Origin: Tetracladium setigerum
Lineage: Eukaryota > Ascomycota > Leotiomycetes > Helotiales
Assembly: GCA_031472005.1 (NCBI GenBank)
Contig: PZJY01000004.1
Location: forward strand, 2,020,556 to 2,084,555
Reading direction: 5' to 3'
DNA length: 64,000 bases
This document shows, in pieces, positions 47,966 to 59,090 of the stretch. A program made the translations under genes and the position numbers. The notes under the pieces are model-generated. The model was given only the letters and a program-made list of their open reading frames with translations. It was not told the origin of the DNA and did no database searches. Position 1 is the first letter of the stretch; every line of letters begins with the position of its first letter.

Positions 47966-48720
47966 TTAGCTCGAATCTCGATGACTTGGCGCGAGGAGTT
48001 TCTTGTCAAGAACTCGCTTCTACATGTTGTACTTTCTGCTTTGAAGTCGGCAACATTAATTTATCACGTTCATGGATGCATTTAATAGCGCGGCGCAGGT
48101 CTGGATTACCTTTGCATACTTTTAATGAAACTTTTTTTTGGTGGGGGGGCATGTTCCCATCTCGATTACTGGAAGACCTCTACTCTGTCGCTTGTCATTC
48201 GGCATCTTTCAGATTTGGGAGCTTCTTGGGGAGGGTGGGAAATATTTAAAAACTTCTCGTAAATTATGACGGTGGATTTTGACGGCATTGCAGTAGAGCG
48301 CGGTTATCTTTGTTCGAATTATATATGTGTGGGCATCTTGGCTCTGGGTATTGGCGGTGGTTAGAGGTCTATATATCTTTAATCGCCTTCCAAAACATTC
48401 CGGTCATTGTCGTAAAGATGTCCCTTGGGGAGAGGGCGATTGCGGATTGTAGATATGTATTATAGGCGTGATTCGAGAGATGTGCATTCATGAATAGATT
48501 CATTGATGAAGAGAAAGCGAGTCGTGCTTAGTATCGTTCAATCCGGTTTCTGTTCAAGTTTGTTTTGATTTTGATTTTGATTTTGATTTTGATTTTGATT
48601 TTGATTTTGATTTTGATTTTGATTTTGATTTTGATTTCTTTTCTTAGTTCGGCTATCTGCTCAACTTCACATTTTCGTGATACTACTTTCCTAACGACCA
48701 TGAGCGTTGCCAAAGCTCTA
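47966..48720. other. intergenic between convergent kinase and SDR genes
   Basis: AT-rich 3' flanks carrying the TTTTGA repeat at 48563-48634. No gene is seen. Confidence 0.4.
48563..48634. repeat. perfect hexanucleotide repeat (TTTTGA)12
   Basis: Twelve uninterrupted copies of TTTTGA (72 bp), flanked by TTTTC-rich decay. It lies 86 bp beyond the SDR stop codon, so it is probably in that gene's 3' region (TCAAAA on the sense strand). The absence of any mismatch suggests recent slippage expansion. Confidence 0.95.
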
Positions 48721-49673
48721 TTAGTTCTTGGCCATCCATTCCTCCGTCTCCCCCTTCCACTCCTCCCTCCACCTAGTGAGCGGTGGCCTACCCTGCACCA
48801 AATCATTCGCACCCCAAAGAATTCTCTTTCGGTCCAACTCCTCACTAACATCTCCATCGGGGCAAAGCACATAAAACTTCCCTTCGGCAATCTTTCCCTC
48901 CAAGTATTCCACCACCTGCTCACCTGTCCACGCGCCCGCAGGCGCCCGCTTCGCAACCTCAGCAAACGGTTCATTCCCCGATAAGCCCGTGAAGGTCCAC
49001 CCGGGGATTAACAAGTGAACGGAGGTTTGAGGCGCCGATTTTGTGAGGTCGAAGTGAAGGTGCTCGGCTATGGTTTTAACAGCCGATTTGGAGGCATTGT
49101 AGGCAGGGTTTCCAGGAGGGTTGGTGATTCCTTGTTTGGAGCCGGTGATAATTATACTAGAGGGCCCAGTGAAGTTGGTGACCAGAGGGAGGAGGGTGTT
49201 GAGGCCATTGAGAACGCCGTAGAGATTTACGTCCAGGATCCTTTGGAAGTAGGTTGCGTCTCCCCAGGTTCCTTGTCCGCCTATGCCGGCGTTAAGAACG
49301 AGGAGAGATATTTGACCTGGAGATCACTAGTTAGAAAGTACATGTGTTGTATAGACCAAATGAATACCAGCATTCCGGTTTCAATTTCGTACTAATGCTC
49401 CAAGAATAAATACATAAACTCACCACCAAATTCAGACTCAACCTTTGCCTTCAACTTTTCATAATCCTCAAGCTTACTCACATCCACCTCAACTATTTCT
49501 ACTTCTCCCTCGAGAGCTTTCTTCGCCGCAGCTAGGTTCGAAGCATTGTTGTCTGCAATCAATACCTTCATGCCGTAACCAGCACATCTTTTGGCAAGTG
49601 ACAACCCAATGCCTGATGCTCCGCCGGTAATGACGGCGAGGTTACCAGGCTTGAATGCTGGAAGCGATGACAT
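48721..49673 (-). CDS. short-chain dehydrogenase/reductase (SDR), 281 aa
   Basis: NAD(P)-dependent oxidoreductase of the classical SDR fold. Exons 49673-49424 and 49316-48721, intron 107 bp. Starts MSSLPAFKPGNLAVITGG. The cofactor motif is TGGASGIG; the acidic ADNN after the second strand and VDVS are consistent with NAD(H) preference, but this is inference. LVLNAGIGG corresponds to NNAG, IIITGSKQG carries the catalytic Ser region, and YNASK holds the active Tyr and Lys. The C-terminal WREEWKGETEEWMAKN is typical of the fungal SDR group related to bacterial Y4 oxidoreductases. The substrate is unknown. It could start 27 bases earlier (MRNTRTYIT), but MSSLP fits the family better. Confidence 0.9.
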
Positions 49674-50160
49674 TGTTATATAAGTTCGAGTGTTTCTCAA
49701 CCTGTAAGTATTCTGTGTGAATTTGAGGTGGGTGGTGGAGTACCAGGAGTGTGTTTGAAATGTGCAGATGGAGAGGAGATGGAGGAATTTAGTAAGAACT
49801 TGAAGAAATCTGAATCTTCGAGAGAGTCGATGAAAACGTTTGACACGAAGTCATTTTGAAACATCAAGTTTGGGAGATAGAAAGACAAATGCCATTATAA
49901 ACCTCTGCAGCGGTGGGGTAATGTGACGTCGGCTATTAGAATTGTCGGTGATAAATGTATCGAAAATTTTATGTCCGAGTATGCTGATGAATTTGGGCCA
50001 TCATACACTTTTGAGATCCACAGAGTAAGCAAATCGCATATACAGTATATCGGGTGAGAATATAATTTTGGGGGGATGCACAGAATGATTTAATTGGCAC
50101 CAGCTATTCTATAGGCCCTAAAACAAAATACCAATGCTTTTCGAATTCTTATAAAATGAC
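49674..50160. other. intergenic: SDR promoter and PRMT3 3' flank
   Basis: Noncoding AT-rich sequence with no repeat or clear element. Confidence 0.35.
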
Positions 50161-51869
50161 TCAAATCATCTTCCATAATTGCTCCGTTTCTTTTTCCTCG
50201 CTCTCAAACTTCCACTTGAAGCCTACCTTCAGAGCTCTAGAGTTTTCCTCGGGAACGATATACTCAAGATCTCCACTTATTTGCTCGCCACTCTTCCTAG
50301 CAGCTCCAGCCTGTTTAGTGTTGTCAACAAGCATGACTCCTTGCTTCCAGTGTGTGATCTTGCCACCTGGCCCAGTTGTGAAAGCATTTCCCTTCTTTCC
50401 TGTCTTCTCCCATTCCTCTGCCTTGGCATTTTCCGGAACCAATTCCTCTCGAGAAGGGAGGAAGAAAGTGTCGAACCAGATGATGAAACCATCCAAGGCA
50501 TCAATATCCTTGGTCAACGTTGCCTGCCATTTGCGCTTAAACACCAAGTCTTTCACCGTAGTGGTATGCAAGCTCAATTGCAAGAAAGGAAACGGTTCAC
50601 CACAGATTGTGCTTGCTGGCATATTGAGGACCTGTGCATCTTCGTGGATACCAGCTTGCATCGCCTTCATGTCGAACCCGTAAACATCCCTCCAGAATGC
50701 AATGTGGTCTGAAATATAATCTGGATCTGCAATGGGAGCAACCCACAAGTTCATATGGCTCGGAATCATAAGACCATCAGGCCTGAGATACTTGTCTCGA
50801 GCCCAGATCACACTATCGAGCATGGCCTCGTAAAGTAAACAGTAGCCCATCCATTCGCTGACGATGATATCCACCTTGTCGACAGGAAGAACAACTTCTT
50901 CCACTTTACCTCTCAGGCATGTGATCTTGTCGGCGAATCCATTGTTGAAGATATTTTCGCGAGCTTTGTCGATAATGGCTGAGTTGTCCACGGCAATGAC
51001 TCGAGCGGCTCCTGCTTTGGCACAAAACATACTCAAAATGCCAGTGCCGCATCCAACATCGAGCACGGTCTTGCCTACAAAAAGAGACTTATTGTTGTAA
51101 ATGAAGTCTCGGTATGCATCGGTGCGGACAGTATCTTTCAACATGATTTCATGAATATCTATCCAGCCCAAGTTAGCTCGTTCCCCATATCTCAAAAGAC
51201 GAACTAACCATTGTAGGAATATGAAGTGAAATAATGGCTATCATCGTCTCGCTTCTCTTCTTTTGGCTCATTTGATGAGCTGGATGTCTTTATCCCAGAC
51301 TTCTCATTCCACCTCTCATCCAGGGTCTCTGTAACGGTTGCTCTGTAGGTATCAAACTGTCCCTGGATTCTCCTCAGTTCCTCCTCTAATTCCGAGACTC
51401 GAGCAACAAGTTGTCCCGGATCTTGAGCGTCCTTGGCCTTGTCGAGGACTGCGGAGTCTATAACATCGGGAAGTTCGTCCAGACTAAAGAGCAATGCGTC
51501 ATCCTCCAACGTTGGCTTGAGAAACTTTTCATCTTCGAAATCCTCGCGAGAAATCTTGGAAGTCACAGCTTTGCCATCCCGAACCTGCGAGCGAATGAAG
51601 TTCACCAACTTGATGCTTCCATAAAAGTCGAGACCCAGACTTTGTCTGGTTTCAAGGAAATCAAATTGGTACTTGGCCTTGCAGTGGTCCAGCATGGATG
51701 GAATATCGGTAAAGACCTCAGCATCAAGTAATGAGACAAATTGAGTAACTTCCTCGTCGGGTTCTGCATCTTCCCACCCCTCCTCGTCCCTCATGTCGAG
51801 GGGATCGGAGGCCTCTGAACTACCAGATGAAGCCGCATATTTCCGGGTTGGGGCCCCGGAAGTAGACAT
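50161..51869 (-). CDS. rmt3: PRMT3-type protein arginine N-methyltransferase
   Basis: Transfers methyl groups from S-adenosylmethionine to arginine; in other fungi and animals the main target is ribosomal protein uS5 (Rps2). Exons 51869-51209 and 51158-50161 (552 aa); intron 50 bp. The N-terminal zinc-finger region is present in outline (VSLLDAEVFTDIPSMLDHCKAKYQFDF) but lacks the first two Cys ligands, so it probably binds no zinc. A coiled segment follows (about 155-190). The methyltransferase core has motif I VLDVGCGTGILSMFCAKAGA, the double-E loop SEWMGYCLLYEAM with both Glu, and the THW loop ITHWKQGV. All catalytic parts are intact. Confidence 0.93.
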
Positions 51870-52653
51870 AGTGATGAATGATGAAATATCAGAAATCAAA
51901 CCAACTCGAAAGAATTCGTGGTGGAGCTTTTCTTGTTGTGGTTGGTTTTTATGTTTGAAATTTTGTGTAGAATTTTATTACTGTGGGTGGGCAGCAGCGA
52001 TTAGGACGAACGTCACGTGGCGATAACATCCCCCCACCTCTGATGAATGTCAACAAACAAGGGACCTCAAGGAGACGAATCTCCTGCTGAAGAGTACGGC
52101 CCTACATAGGTACCTACGAGTATATCCTCGACTCTGTATTCCATGTATAGGTACCTAGCATCCACTTGGTAAGATTTGATATATTTATTGGAGCAGTAGA
52201 CGGCAACAACTCTTTTTTCATTTGACTTCTCCCTCTCTCCATATCAGTCCTTCGCAGGAAGGCAAGTCTGCAAGGGGCTGTTTCGGTTGCTGTGCACGCC
52301 GCCATTCTGGGCCCCGATCAAATGAACGAAACCCAAAGGGCGCCAACAAACAGCAACAATAATAAACAAAACACAGACTCTACATTGGAGTGAGCCCACC
52401 TCCACCCTACAGTACCTCCTAACCAAGTGCGGTATCTTGTCCCGTCATATTCAATGCGCCCCGGAATTCGAATTCATCACAACTACAAGTAGAGACGCAT
52501 CCCGACGTGTCATGTTATTATCCGTGCCTCCACCACCAATCTGTGCTCCTTTGGATTCCTCCTAGACCTGCCAGCTCAGTGAAAGAATCCGCCCCTTTTT
52601 TGCATGTTGTCGAATCCTCTCTCGAGCATCCCCAGAACGATATCGCTTCAAAA
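51870..52653. promoter_or_regulatory. divergent promoter between PRMT3 and hym1
   Basis: 784 bp between divergent starts. Contains two copies of TAGGTACCTA (about 52108-52118 and 52148-52157) 40 bp apart. No gene is seen. Confidence 0.4.
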
Positions 52654-53994
52654 ATGTCTTTCCTCTTCGGTCGTCGTCCTAGGACAAACACAGTGGATCT
52701 GCCAAAGCAGGCAAAGGAGCAGATTGTGAAGCTTGAAGGGCCAGGAGGAGCTGCGAGGGTATGGAGCTCTTTCTATCTTTTTATTTTTTTATTTTTTAGG
52801 GGGGGGGAGGGGCGCTGCAGTCAGGAATCTGTCTGACAAGAAGAATAGGCTGAAGAACTTGCCAAAACTCTGGGGCAGATGAAGTTCGTTCTACAAGGGA
52901 CCCAAGGTACCCAGCCCCATCCAACAACCTCCTGTGCGGACGAAGCATTCCTGACGTATTCCTCCAGAGACCGAGAGTAGCCCGGAACAAGTCTTATCGC
53001 TGGTCACTGGCATGATTCAAGAGGATCTGTTATACCTACTCGCGCAAAATCTACACAACCTACCTTTCGAATCGAGGAAAGATGCCCAGGTCATCTTCTC
53101 ATACGTTCTACGGTTCCGCCCAGCTACAGCTTCCCCAAAGACCGATCCTATGGCCCTGAGTTATATTGTAAATCAGCGACCGGATGTACTGATAGAACTA
53201 TGCAAGGGATACGATCATAAAGAGTGTGCAATTCAAGCAGGAGCTGTTCTCAGGGAGGTCTTGAAGAGCGAGGCTGCTGCGGCTATCATATTGTACCATG
53301 ATCCAACAGAGGGCGCTTCCAACTCGAAAGGTTTGACAGGAGTACAGCCAGAATTAAAGCAGAGTGGAAAGGGCGTATTTTGGAAATTCTTTGGGTGGAT
53401 AGACCAACCACCCTTCGAGGTTGGCGCGGACGCCTTTACCACTTTCAGAGTACGTACAGCGGGTTGACAATGTGGCAAAGCAGAACTGACTATAGGTAGG
53501 AACTTCTTACCCGACATAAGCAGTTAGTTGCTCTCTATCTGGCTACCAACTTTGATCTCTTTGTGGACAGTTACAACAATAGTCTCGTCAAGTCGGAGAG
53601 CTACGTTACAAAACGACAGTCTATCAAGCTGCTTGGCGAGATACTTCTTGACCGAGCCAACTACTCTATAATGACAGCTTATGTTGACCGAGGGGAGCAT
53701 TTGAAGATTTGCATGAATCTTCTGCGAGATGACCGGAAGATGGTTCAATACGAGGGATTCCACGTTTTCAAGGTCTTCGTCGCTAATCCTCACAAGTCCA
53801 TTGCCGTACAGAAGATTCTTCTCATCAACAGGGACAAGTTGTTGACCTTCTTGAGGAATTTCTTGGATGATAGACAAGATGATGAGCAGTTCATCGATGA
53901 AAGAGAGTTTTTAATCAAGCAGATCAGAAACATGCCACTGACCCCGGTCGAGCCTACACAGAAGCCTGCTCTTCTGGGGGCACAGGGACGTTAA
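52654..53994 (+). CDS. hym1: Hym1/Mo25 scaffold protein
   Basis: Mo25 proteins are helical-repeat scaffolds that activate STE20-family (GCK) kinases; in fungi Hym1 works with Kic1 and Cbk1 in the RAM/MOR polarity and separation pathway. Exons 52654-52758, 52849-52906, 52968-53449, 53500-53994 (379 aa); introns 90, 61 and 50 bp. It starts MSFLFGRRPRTN and has LSLVTGMIQEDLLYLLAQNLHNLPFESRKDAQVIF split over conserved helices, DVLIELCKGYDHKECAIQAGAVLREVL, DAFTTFRELLTRHKQLVALYLATNFDLF, SYVTKRQSIKLLGEILLDR and QYEGFHVFKVFVANPHKS. Length and all landmarks are normal. Intron 1 carries a G8 run near 52800, which may be misread in sequencing. Confidence 0.94.
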
Positions 53995-54448
53995 GAAGAG
54001 AGGACAGGCGTTGGGGGGATCATGTATTCATTGGTGGCGTTTTAGGAGAGGTCTTGAAGGAATGGATAGTGATCGGACTAGCCAGTCAGGGTCTGTATTT
54101 CATAGACTAAGATTGCACAGTTGCCAATACCAATACCAATGCTCGTCAAGAGTCAGAGATCATTTCAAACGCTTATATACTTTCCTTAAAATGAGTATAC
54201 CTTCAAACGTTTTGCCAGATAACACTCGACTATAGGTCTTATCCTCTCCACTGACAGTACATACCCTTTCGGTTAGTGCGCCAAGCCCAAATGCTGGATC
54301 GCGGTTTGTTGCCAGGACGCGACCGCCTCTGCGAATAATTCACCAAAGTTCGCACTGTACAGCGATCCCCAAGGGTGACACAGTAACAAGTCTCTTGATT
54401 CGAAAACACCAAAAAGGGGCCGGCAGCTGTCTAACTGCGAGCGAAAAG
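53995..54448. other. intergenic: hym1 3' flank and snf12 promoter
   Basis: 454 bp, noncoding, tandem plus-strand genes on both sides. No element recognised. Confidence 0.35.
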
Positions 54449-56176
54449 ATGAATCAACAATACCGCACATTTCCCCAACAACAGCAGCCTCCGCAGCGTT
54501 CTCCTGCGCATGCGGCTGCTTCAAGACGAGGAATTGGTACGTGTCTCTCACCATGAAAAAGCGCTCGCCATTTGGTAGCACTGACGCTTGTCGATGTTAC
54601 CTTGCGTTTCCTCGGGTTTTGATGTACCCGCCTTCGAATCAATGCTAATGGATCAACAATAGGTCCCATGGTCGGCACCCATCCTCAGAACTCTCTAACT
54701 CCAGCCCAAATGGCAGCTCAGCAACAGGCTCTAAGCCAGGCGAGCGACCGCGCTAAGCTTAGGAGTCGCAAGCCTACCGATAAGAACCTTCCAGAGGGTG
54801 TAGAGGACTGCGTCATTGGAGATGGCGTGCAACGATATAGGGAATTGAGGGAGCTGGAGCGTCGGTTGGATGCGACAATGATGAGGAAGCGATTGGATAT
54901 TCAAGAGTCTGTCAATCGAAATGTCAAGGTGAGTCAAGGAACCGGTTGATTGTACTTCATGGCTAAATTTGCGACAGCGTGCTAGAACTTTGCGAATCTG
55001 GGTTAGCAATACGGTAGAGGATCAGCCATGGCAAGCTGATACGCTCGATGTAGATGCTTTTGATTTCAGCACCAACATGGACTCGTCATATCGGGTCAAG
55101 ATCGAAGGAAAGCTACTAGATGAGGAAGAGGACAACCAGAGTGACAGCGAAGACGAAGAGGAATCCGCAGATGGAGATGCTATGGACGAAGATGGGGCCG
55201 GTCAAAACAACAAGAAGAAAACGAAGCGTGAAGCAAAGCAGTACAAGCTTTCGCATTTTATCAAAGCCATGACGATCGACTTCGACAAGTCGAGGGTGAG
55301 CAATGGTACAGACCATGTTGTGGAGTGGAAGAAACCGGCCGTAACTGCTGCACCTCCTCCAATTTCCGCCGATTTCGACCAGCTGGAGTTCAAGCGGGGA
55401 GGTGATGAGAATACAAACATCGTTATCAACCTATTCAGAGACGAGAGCCCGGAGAGATATCTCTTGAAGAAACCTCTGGTTGATGTTCTGGATATGCAAG
55501 TTGCTACTCGTGCGGAAGTAGTTATGGGCATATGGGACTATATCAAGGCGAACGGCCTACAGGAAGAAGACGAGAAGAGATCCTTTGAGTGTGATGATCG
55601 ATTGCGACCAGTAAGGCATCCCTGATTGTAATCCTGAACCTGACTTGACTGACAAAATAGATTTTCAACCGAGACAAAGGATACATTCCATACATCCCAG
55701 ACGCGATTGCCGGTTTCATGGAGGCATTGCCCCCGATCAAGCTAGAGTACACGATCCGTGTGGACAAACAATTCCATGAAGATCCCCAACCCACTATCTA
55801 CGACATCGCCGTTCAGATCGACGACCCTATCCGAGACGCCCTCCAAACCTATCTCACAAACCCGTCTTATGCCGCCAGTCTGCGAGAAATTAACGCGCTC
55901 AATGATCAGCTCTCCATCTTTGTGCAAAAGGTATCAAACTCCAAGTCAAAACATGCTTTTTTCGAATCACTGTCCAGGAACCCCACGGAGTTCATTGGTC
56001 GGTGGTTGAGCTCGCAAAAGAGGGATTTGGAGGTTATTGCTGGCGAGGCGACGCGAGGAGGTGGCGAGGATGCGCAGGGCGACGAGTGGAGAAGGGGTGG
56101 GAAGGAGGGTATCTGGGGGAGTGAGAATGTGAGGGAGAGCGTCAATTTGTTGGTTAATAACAAATCGAGAGCTTGA
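54449..56176 (+). CDS. snf12: SWI/SNF-RSC subunit of the BAF60/SMARCD family (Snf12/Rsc6), SWIB domain
   Basis: Structural subunit of the ATP-dependent chromatin remodelling complexes. Exons 54449-54536, 54663-54928, 54978-55610, 55661-56176 (500 aa); introns 126, 49 and 50 bp. A Gln/Pro-rich N-terminus (MNQQYRTFPQQQQ) is followed by LRSRKPTDKNLPEGVED and YRELRELERRLDATMMRKRLDIQE, both typical of BAF60. The central region (RTLRIWVSNT, acidic EEEDNQSDSEDEEES insert) precedes the SWIB/MDM2-like domain (RATRAEVVMGIWDYIKANGLQ-like, CDDRLRPIFNRDKGYIPYI). The C-terminus has HEDPQPTIYDIAVQIDDP and a helical end. I cannot say whether it serves SWI/SNF, RSC or both. Confidence 0.93.
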
Positions 56177-56445
56177 GGGGTCGAAACAACCTTTTTAATT
56201 TTTTATAGCTTTTTTTTACCTTTCATGACCTGAGGCGTATGGGGGAGGGGAACTTTGGTGGAGGCTCAACAAGGGTGAGCATGTATTCTGACATGAGATT
56301 ATTGTTGTAAAATGGGTTGGATGCAGCAGTGCTCTAGTTTGCAATTTTTAACTCTTTTCGCGCAAGGAGGGGCTCTGTCTTGTTTCCCTCTGACCTCTCT
56401 CTTCCTCATCCATTCTCTCTCCCTCTCTCTCTCTCTTTCTTCTGA
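56177..56445. other. intergenic between convergent genes
   Basis: Short 3' flanks with a (CT)n tract at about 56412-56438 directly after the stop of the minus-strand gene at 56446. Confidence 0.4.
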
Positions 56446-57647
56446 TCACTCTACAGCCGCTGCCTTGGCGAGCCTAGCACCAACCTCATTCTGACTTGCT
56501 ACATAGCTCTTAATATGATCAGGAACCTAGGTATACAGTGTTCAGCAAGAGCCCAGTCTCTCCAGTAATCAATGCATTTCATTCTCACCTTTGCGACCCT
56601 ATTGTCTGGGCTAGGAACCGGCTCGCCAAAGGTAGTCCACGTCGGCACGACCCCAATCCAAGTCTTTGCCCTCACCTCATCATTCTTCATATCCACACGA
56701 TCGTCGTGCGTAGTGCCGGCTCGCACCTTGGCGGAGGCGTCTACGATTCTCACTTTGAGGATTTGGGTGCTCGTCATTTCTGTTTTGCTGTATTTTTTCA
56801 AGGGGGATGAGCCAATAGTTCATGGTTTATTTTTGTTACTTTTTGCAAGTTGGGTTTTGTGGAGGGATGGGAGTAGTGGGTAAGGCAAGGCAGGTATGGA
56901 TATGGGAAGGGATTTCCCTACTTTGGGGGACGCGAGTATGCTCCCATCGGTCGGTGACAACTCCGTTCGTAATTCTCTCCATGGCCCATAGTTTCTCTTC
57001 GACTTCGGTGACAGGCGTTGCGTAGCCGTGGAGGACTGCCGAGCGGTAGTTGTACGAGTGGTTGTTGGGCGTCAGTGCCAGGACTAAACCATCTACGTGA
57101 GTTGCCTGCCGTCGTCATTTGCATTAGTGTGGTTTTCTTTCATGTATCCTTTCGATATATATATATATTTTTTTTTCACGTATTTATAAATTGTGTTGAA
57201 GACAAAGGGGTGAGAGCAAGGTTTTACCGAAATAGTAACAGGCAAACCCTCCTCTTCATCGCTTGGCGAAGTACTCCCAAGCTTCATGAGGCGCGAGGAG
57301 ATGTAACCGTGTAGATAGAGATCTAGGGGTTCATCGAGCTCGGCGGCCTGGTTTTCGAAGAGGGCCATAAAGCCAATCATGGGAATTGTGGCGGGGAAGG
57401 GATCGGATGGGTCTGGCGTGTGGAAAGAAACGTGGACAACGGGGGTGGTGTTGATGATTTGGTGGATGGTTGCGTAGTCATAATTTCCTGGTGAATGGGA
57501 CGTTGGCTATTAGTTAATTGTTTCTCTTTGGAGCTGTAGGTAAGGTACACGTGATACTGGGAAGGGAAGGGAAGAGGGAAAGGAGAAAGTACCGCGGGGT
57601 TTGTAGCGGTTTATGGTGTTGCGGGGGAGTTTGGGGTAGGCGGACAT
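56446..57647 (-). CDS. flavin-nucleotide-binding (PNPOx-like, NimA-type) protein, frame broken once
   Basis: A split-barrel FMN-binding protein of the pyridoxamine-phosphate-oxidase-like superfamily; fungal members are uncharacterised oxidoreductases. Exons 57647-57593, 57487-57228, 57105-56922, 56787-56589, 56526-56446; introns 105, 122, 134 and 62 bp, longer than in neighbouring genes. Starts MSAYPKLPRNTINRYKPRGNYDYATIH; then HVSFHTPD, YLHGYISSRLMKLG, ATHVDGLVLALTP, SYNYRSAVLHGYA, LWAMERITNGVVTDRWEHTRV, and the last part TSTQILKVRI, DVRAKTWIGVVP-like and EPVPSPDNRVAKVPDHIKSYV. The frame needs one extra base at the G5 run 56925-56929 (Val-Pro-Pro just before the fourth exon); with it the CDS is 780 nt, 259 aa, the usual size. 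Without it the exon 3/4 junction is out of phase. Confidence 0.85.
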
Positions 57648-57650
57648 TGT

Positions 57651-57711
57651 GTGAGAGAGAGAGTGTGTGTGAGAGAGAGAGAGAGTGTGTGTGAGAGTGA
57701 GAGTGAGAGAT
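57651..57711. repeat. GA/GT dinucleotide microsatellite
   Basis: Alternating GAGA and GTGT blocks immediately upstream (on the minus strand) of the flavoprotein start codon, hence in its 5' leader. Confidence 0.85.
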
Positions 57712-58969
57712 GGGCTCCGTAAAGGGGAGCTGGTTTGTTCTGTTTCTTTTGTTCGTTTGTCTCTTCTTGTAGAGTTGTCAGAGAAGTGTCACTTTATATA
57801 CCCGAATTGCATCATTTTTGGTGAGTCATTTCTTGGACGTCTTAGGATCAACATCTATCTCATGGAGGAGAAGGAGATGGAGATGAACTTGTACCATAGT
57901 ACCGTACTACCGTACTCCCTCAGGTACTACCTGGATATCTGAGTAAGGTAGAAGACATGAATCATTGTTCCTCCTCTCTCTGCTTGCCACGTTGGGCAGG
58001 TACAGCCGGAGCTGGTTGTCTAAGAGGAAATGGCATTCGCTTGATTGGATACAAGGGGATATAAATCTACCGACGGTCAGTTGCTGCAGGACCTGGGCTT
58101 TGATTGGTAGTTGGGAAGAATGGAAGTTGGTGGTCGTTGGTTGTTCGTTGTTGAAGATTCCACTACTACTAGTGAAAGGGTGGGTGTGTTGACTATTGCA
58201 TCGGTACCGAGGTACACAGCTGCGGTGGTGGACGGTGTAGAACTCCGTACCGCCGTGCAGCAGTACAGTAGTCGTCCTGCACTGTACGAGAGGACTTCGT
58301 ATATAACCGGATTCCTGGCTTTTCACGGCACAGAGATAAGATCCTGAGATGCATAGAAAGGAGTTCAAATGACCAGGATGCGATCTAATCTAAGCGACCA
58401 GAATTGCCGACTGAGCCGACCATGCCCAAAGCAGGGCCTTGTCCCGCTCGTCTAAGGGCCGCCGGAAGATTTGAAGTCTGTTCTCTCCCAGTACAGTAGG
58501 GAGGTACTGTAACAAGAGTGAGTACCTTGCTTAAAGTAGGTAGGTAGTTCTCTCTCACCTTGCACATCTTACACACCCTGTTCCACTCCCTGTTCTCTCT
58601 CGGTCTTCTGGGGGAGGGGAGTCCGCTGCACCTATTGGCTTTGGCTGGTTGGCCGTCCCCTGCCCCCCTGCTGGAGAATACGGAGACTGAGCAATTCGGG
58701 AACCTCGAAATTGACCGCAGGCCAGCAAGAAAAGTCAATCTTCCCGACGACCACGAGTACCGTACCGCTTTCATTACCCATTACCCATTATTCGTTATTC
58801 ATCACTACCTACCTAGGTACCGACCTACCCATTCCTCACTCTCGTATGCCCACTCTCGCACTTGCATTAATTGGTGGTGGTGGTGGTGCTCGTAGTGTGG
58901 CTCGCTCCTAGAAAGAAAGAAGGGAAGGAGGGAAGAATGTAGGCGACGGGAAATGGCCAACGGGCATCA

Positions 58970-59090
58970 TTCTCTCTCTCTCCCTCTCTCTCTCTCTCAC
59001 ACAAACTCCTCAACTCACTCACTCACTCACTCACACATTCTCTCTCTCCGTCTCCCTCTCCCTCTCCCTCTCTTCCTCTTTCACTTCTGC
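58970..59090. repeat. CT-rich microsatellite with CTCA tetranucleotide block
   Basis: A long run of CTCTCT, then CACTCACTCACTCACTCA, then CTCCCTCTCC. It is 300-420 bases before the transcription-factor ATG and would be in its leader or core promoter. Confidence 0.85.

Noticed and set aside
57907..58368. 153-residue minus-strand ORF in the long intergenic region
   Set aside because: No family resemblance, no conserved-looking composition, and it overlaps repeated GTAC words; likely chance.
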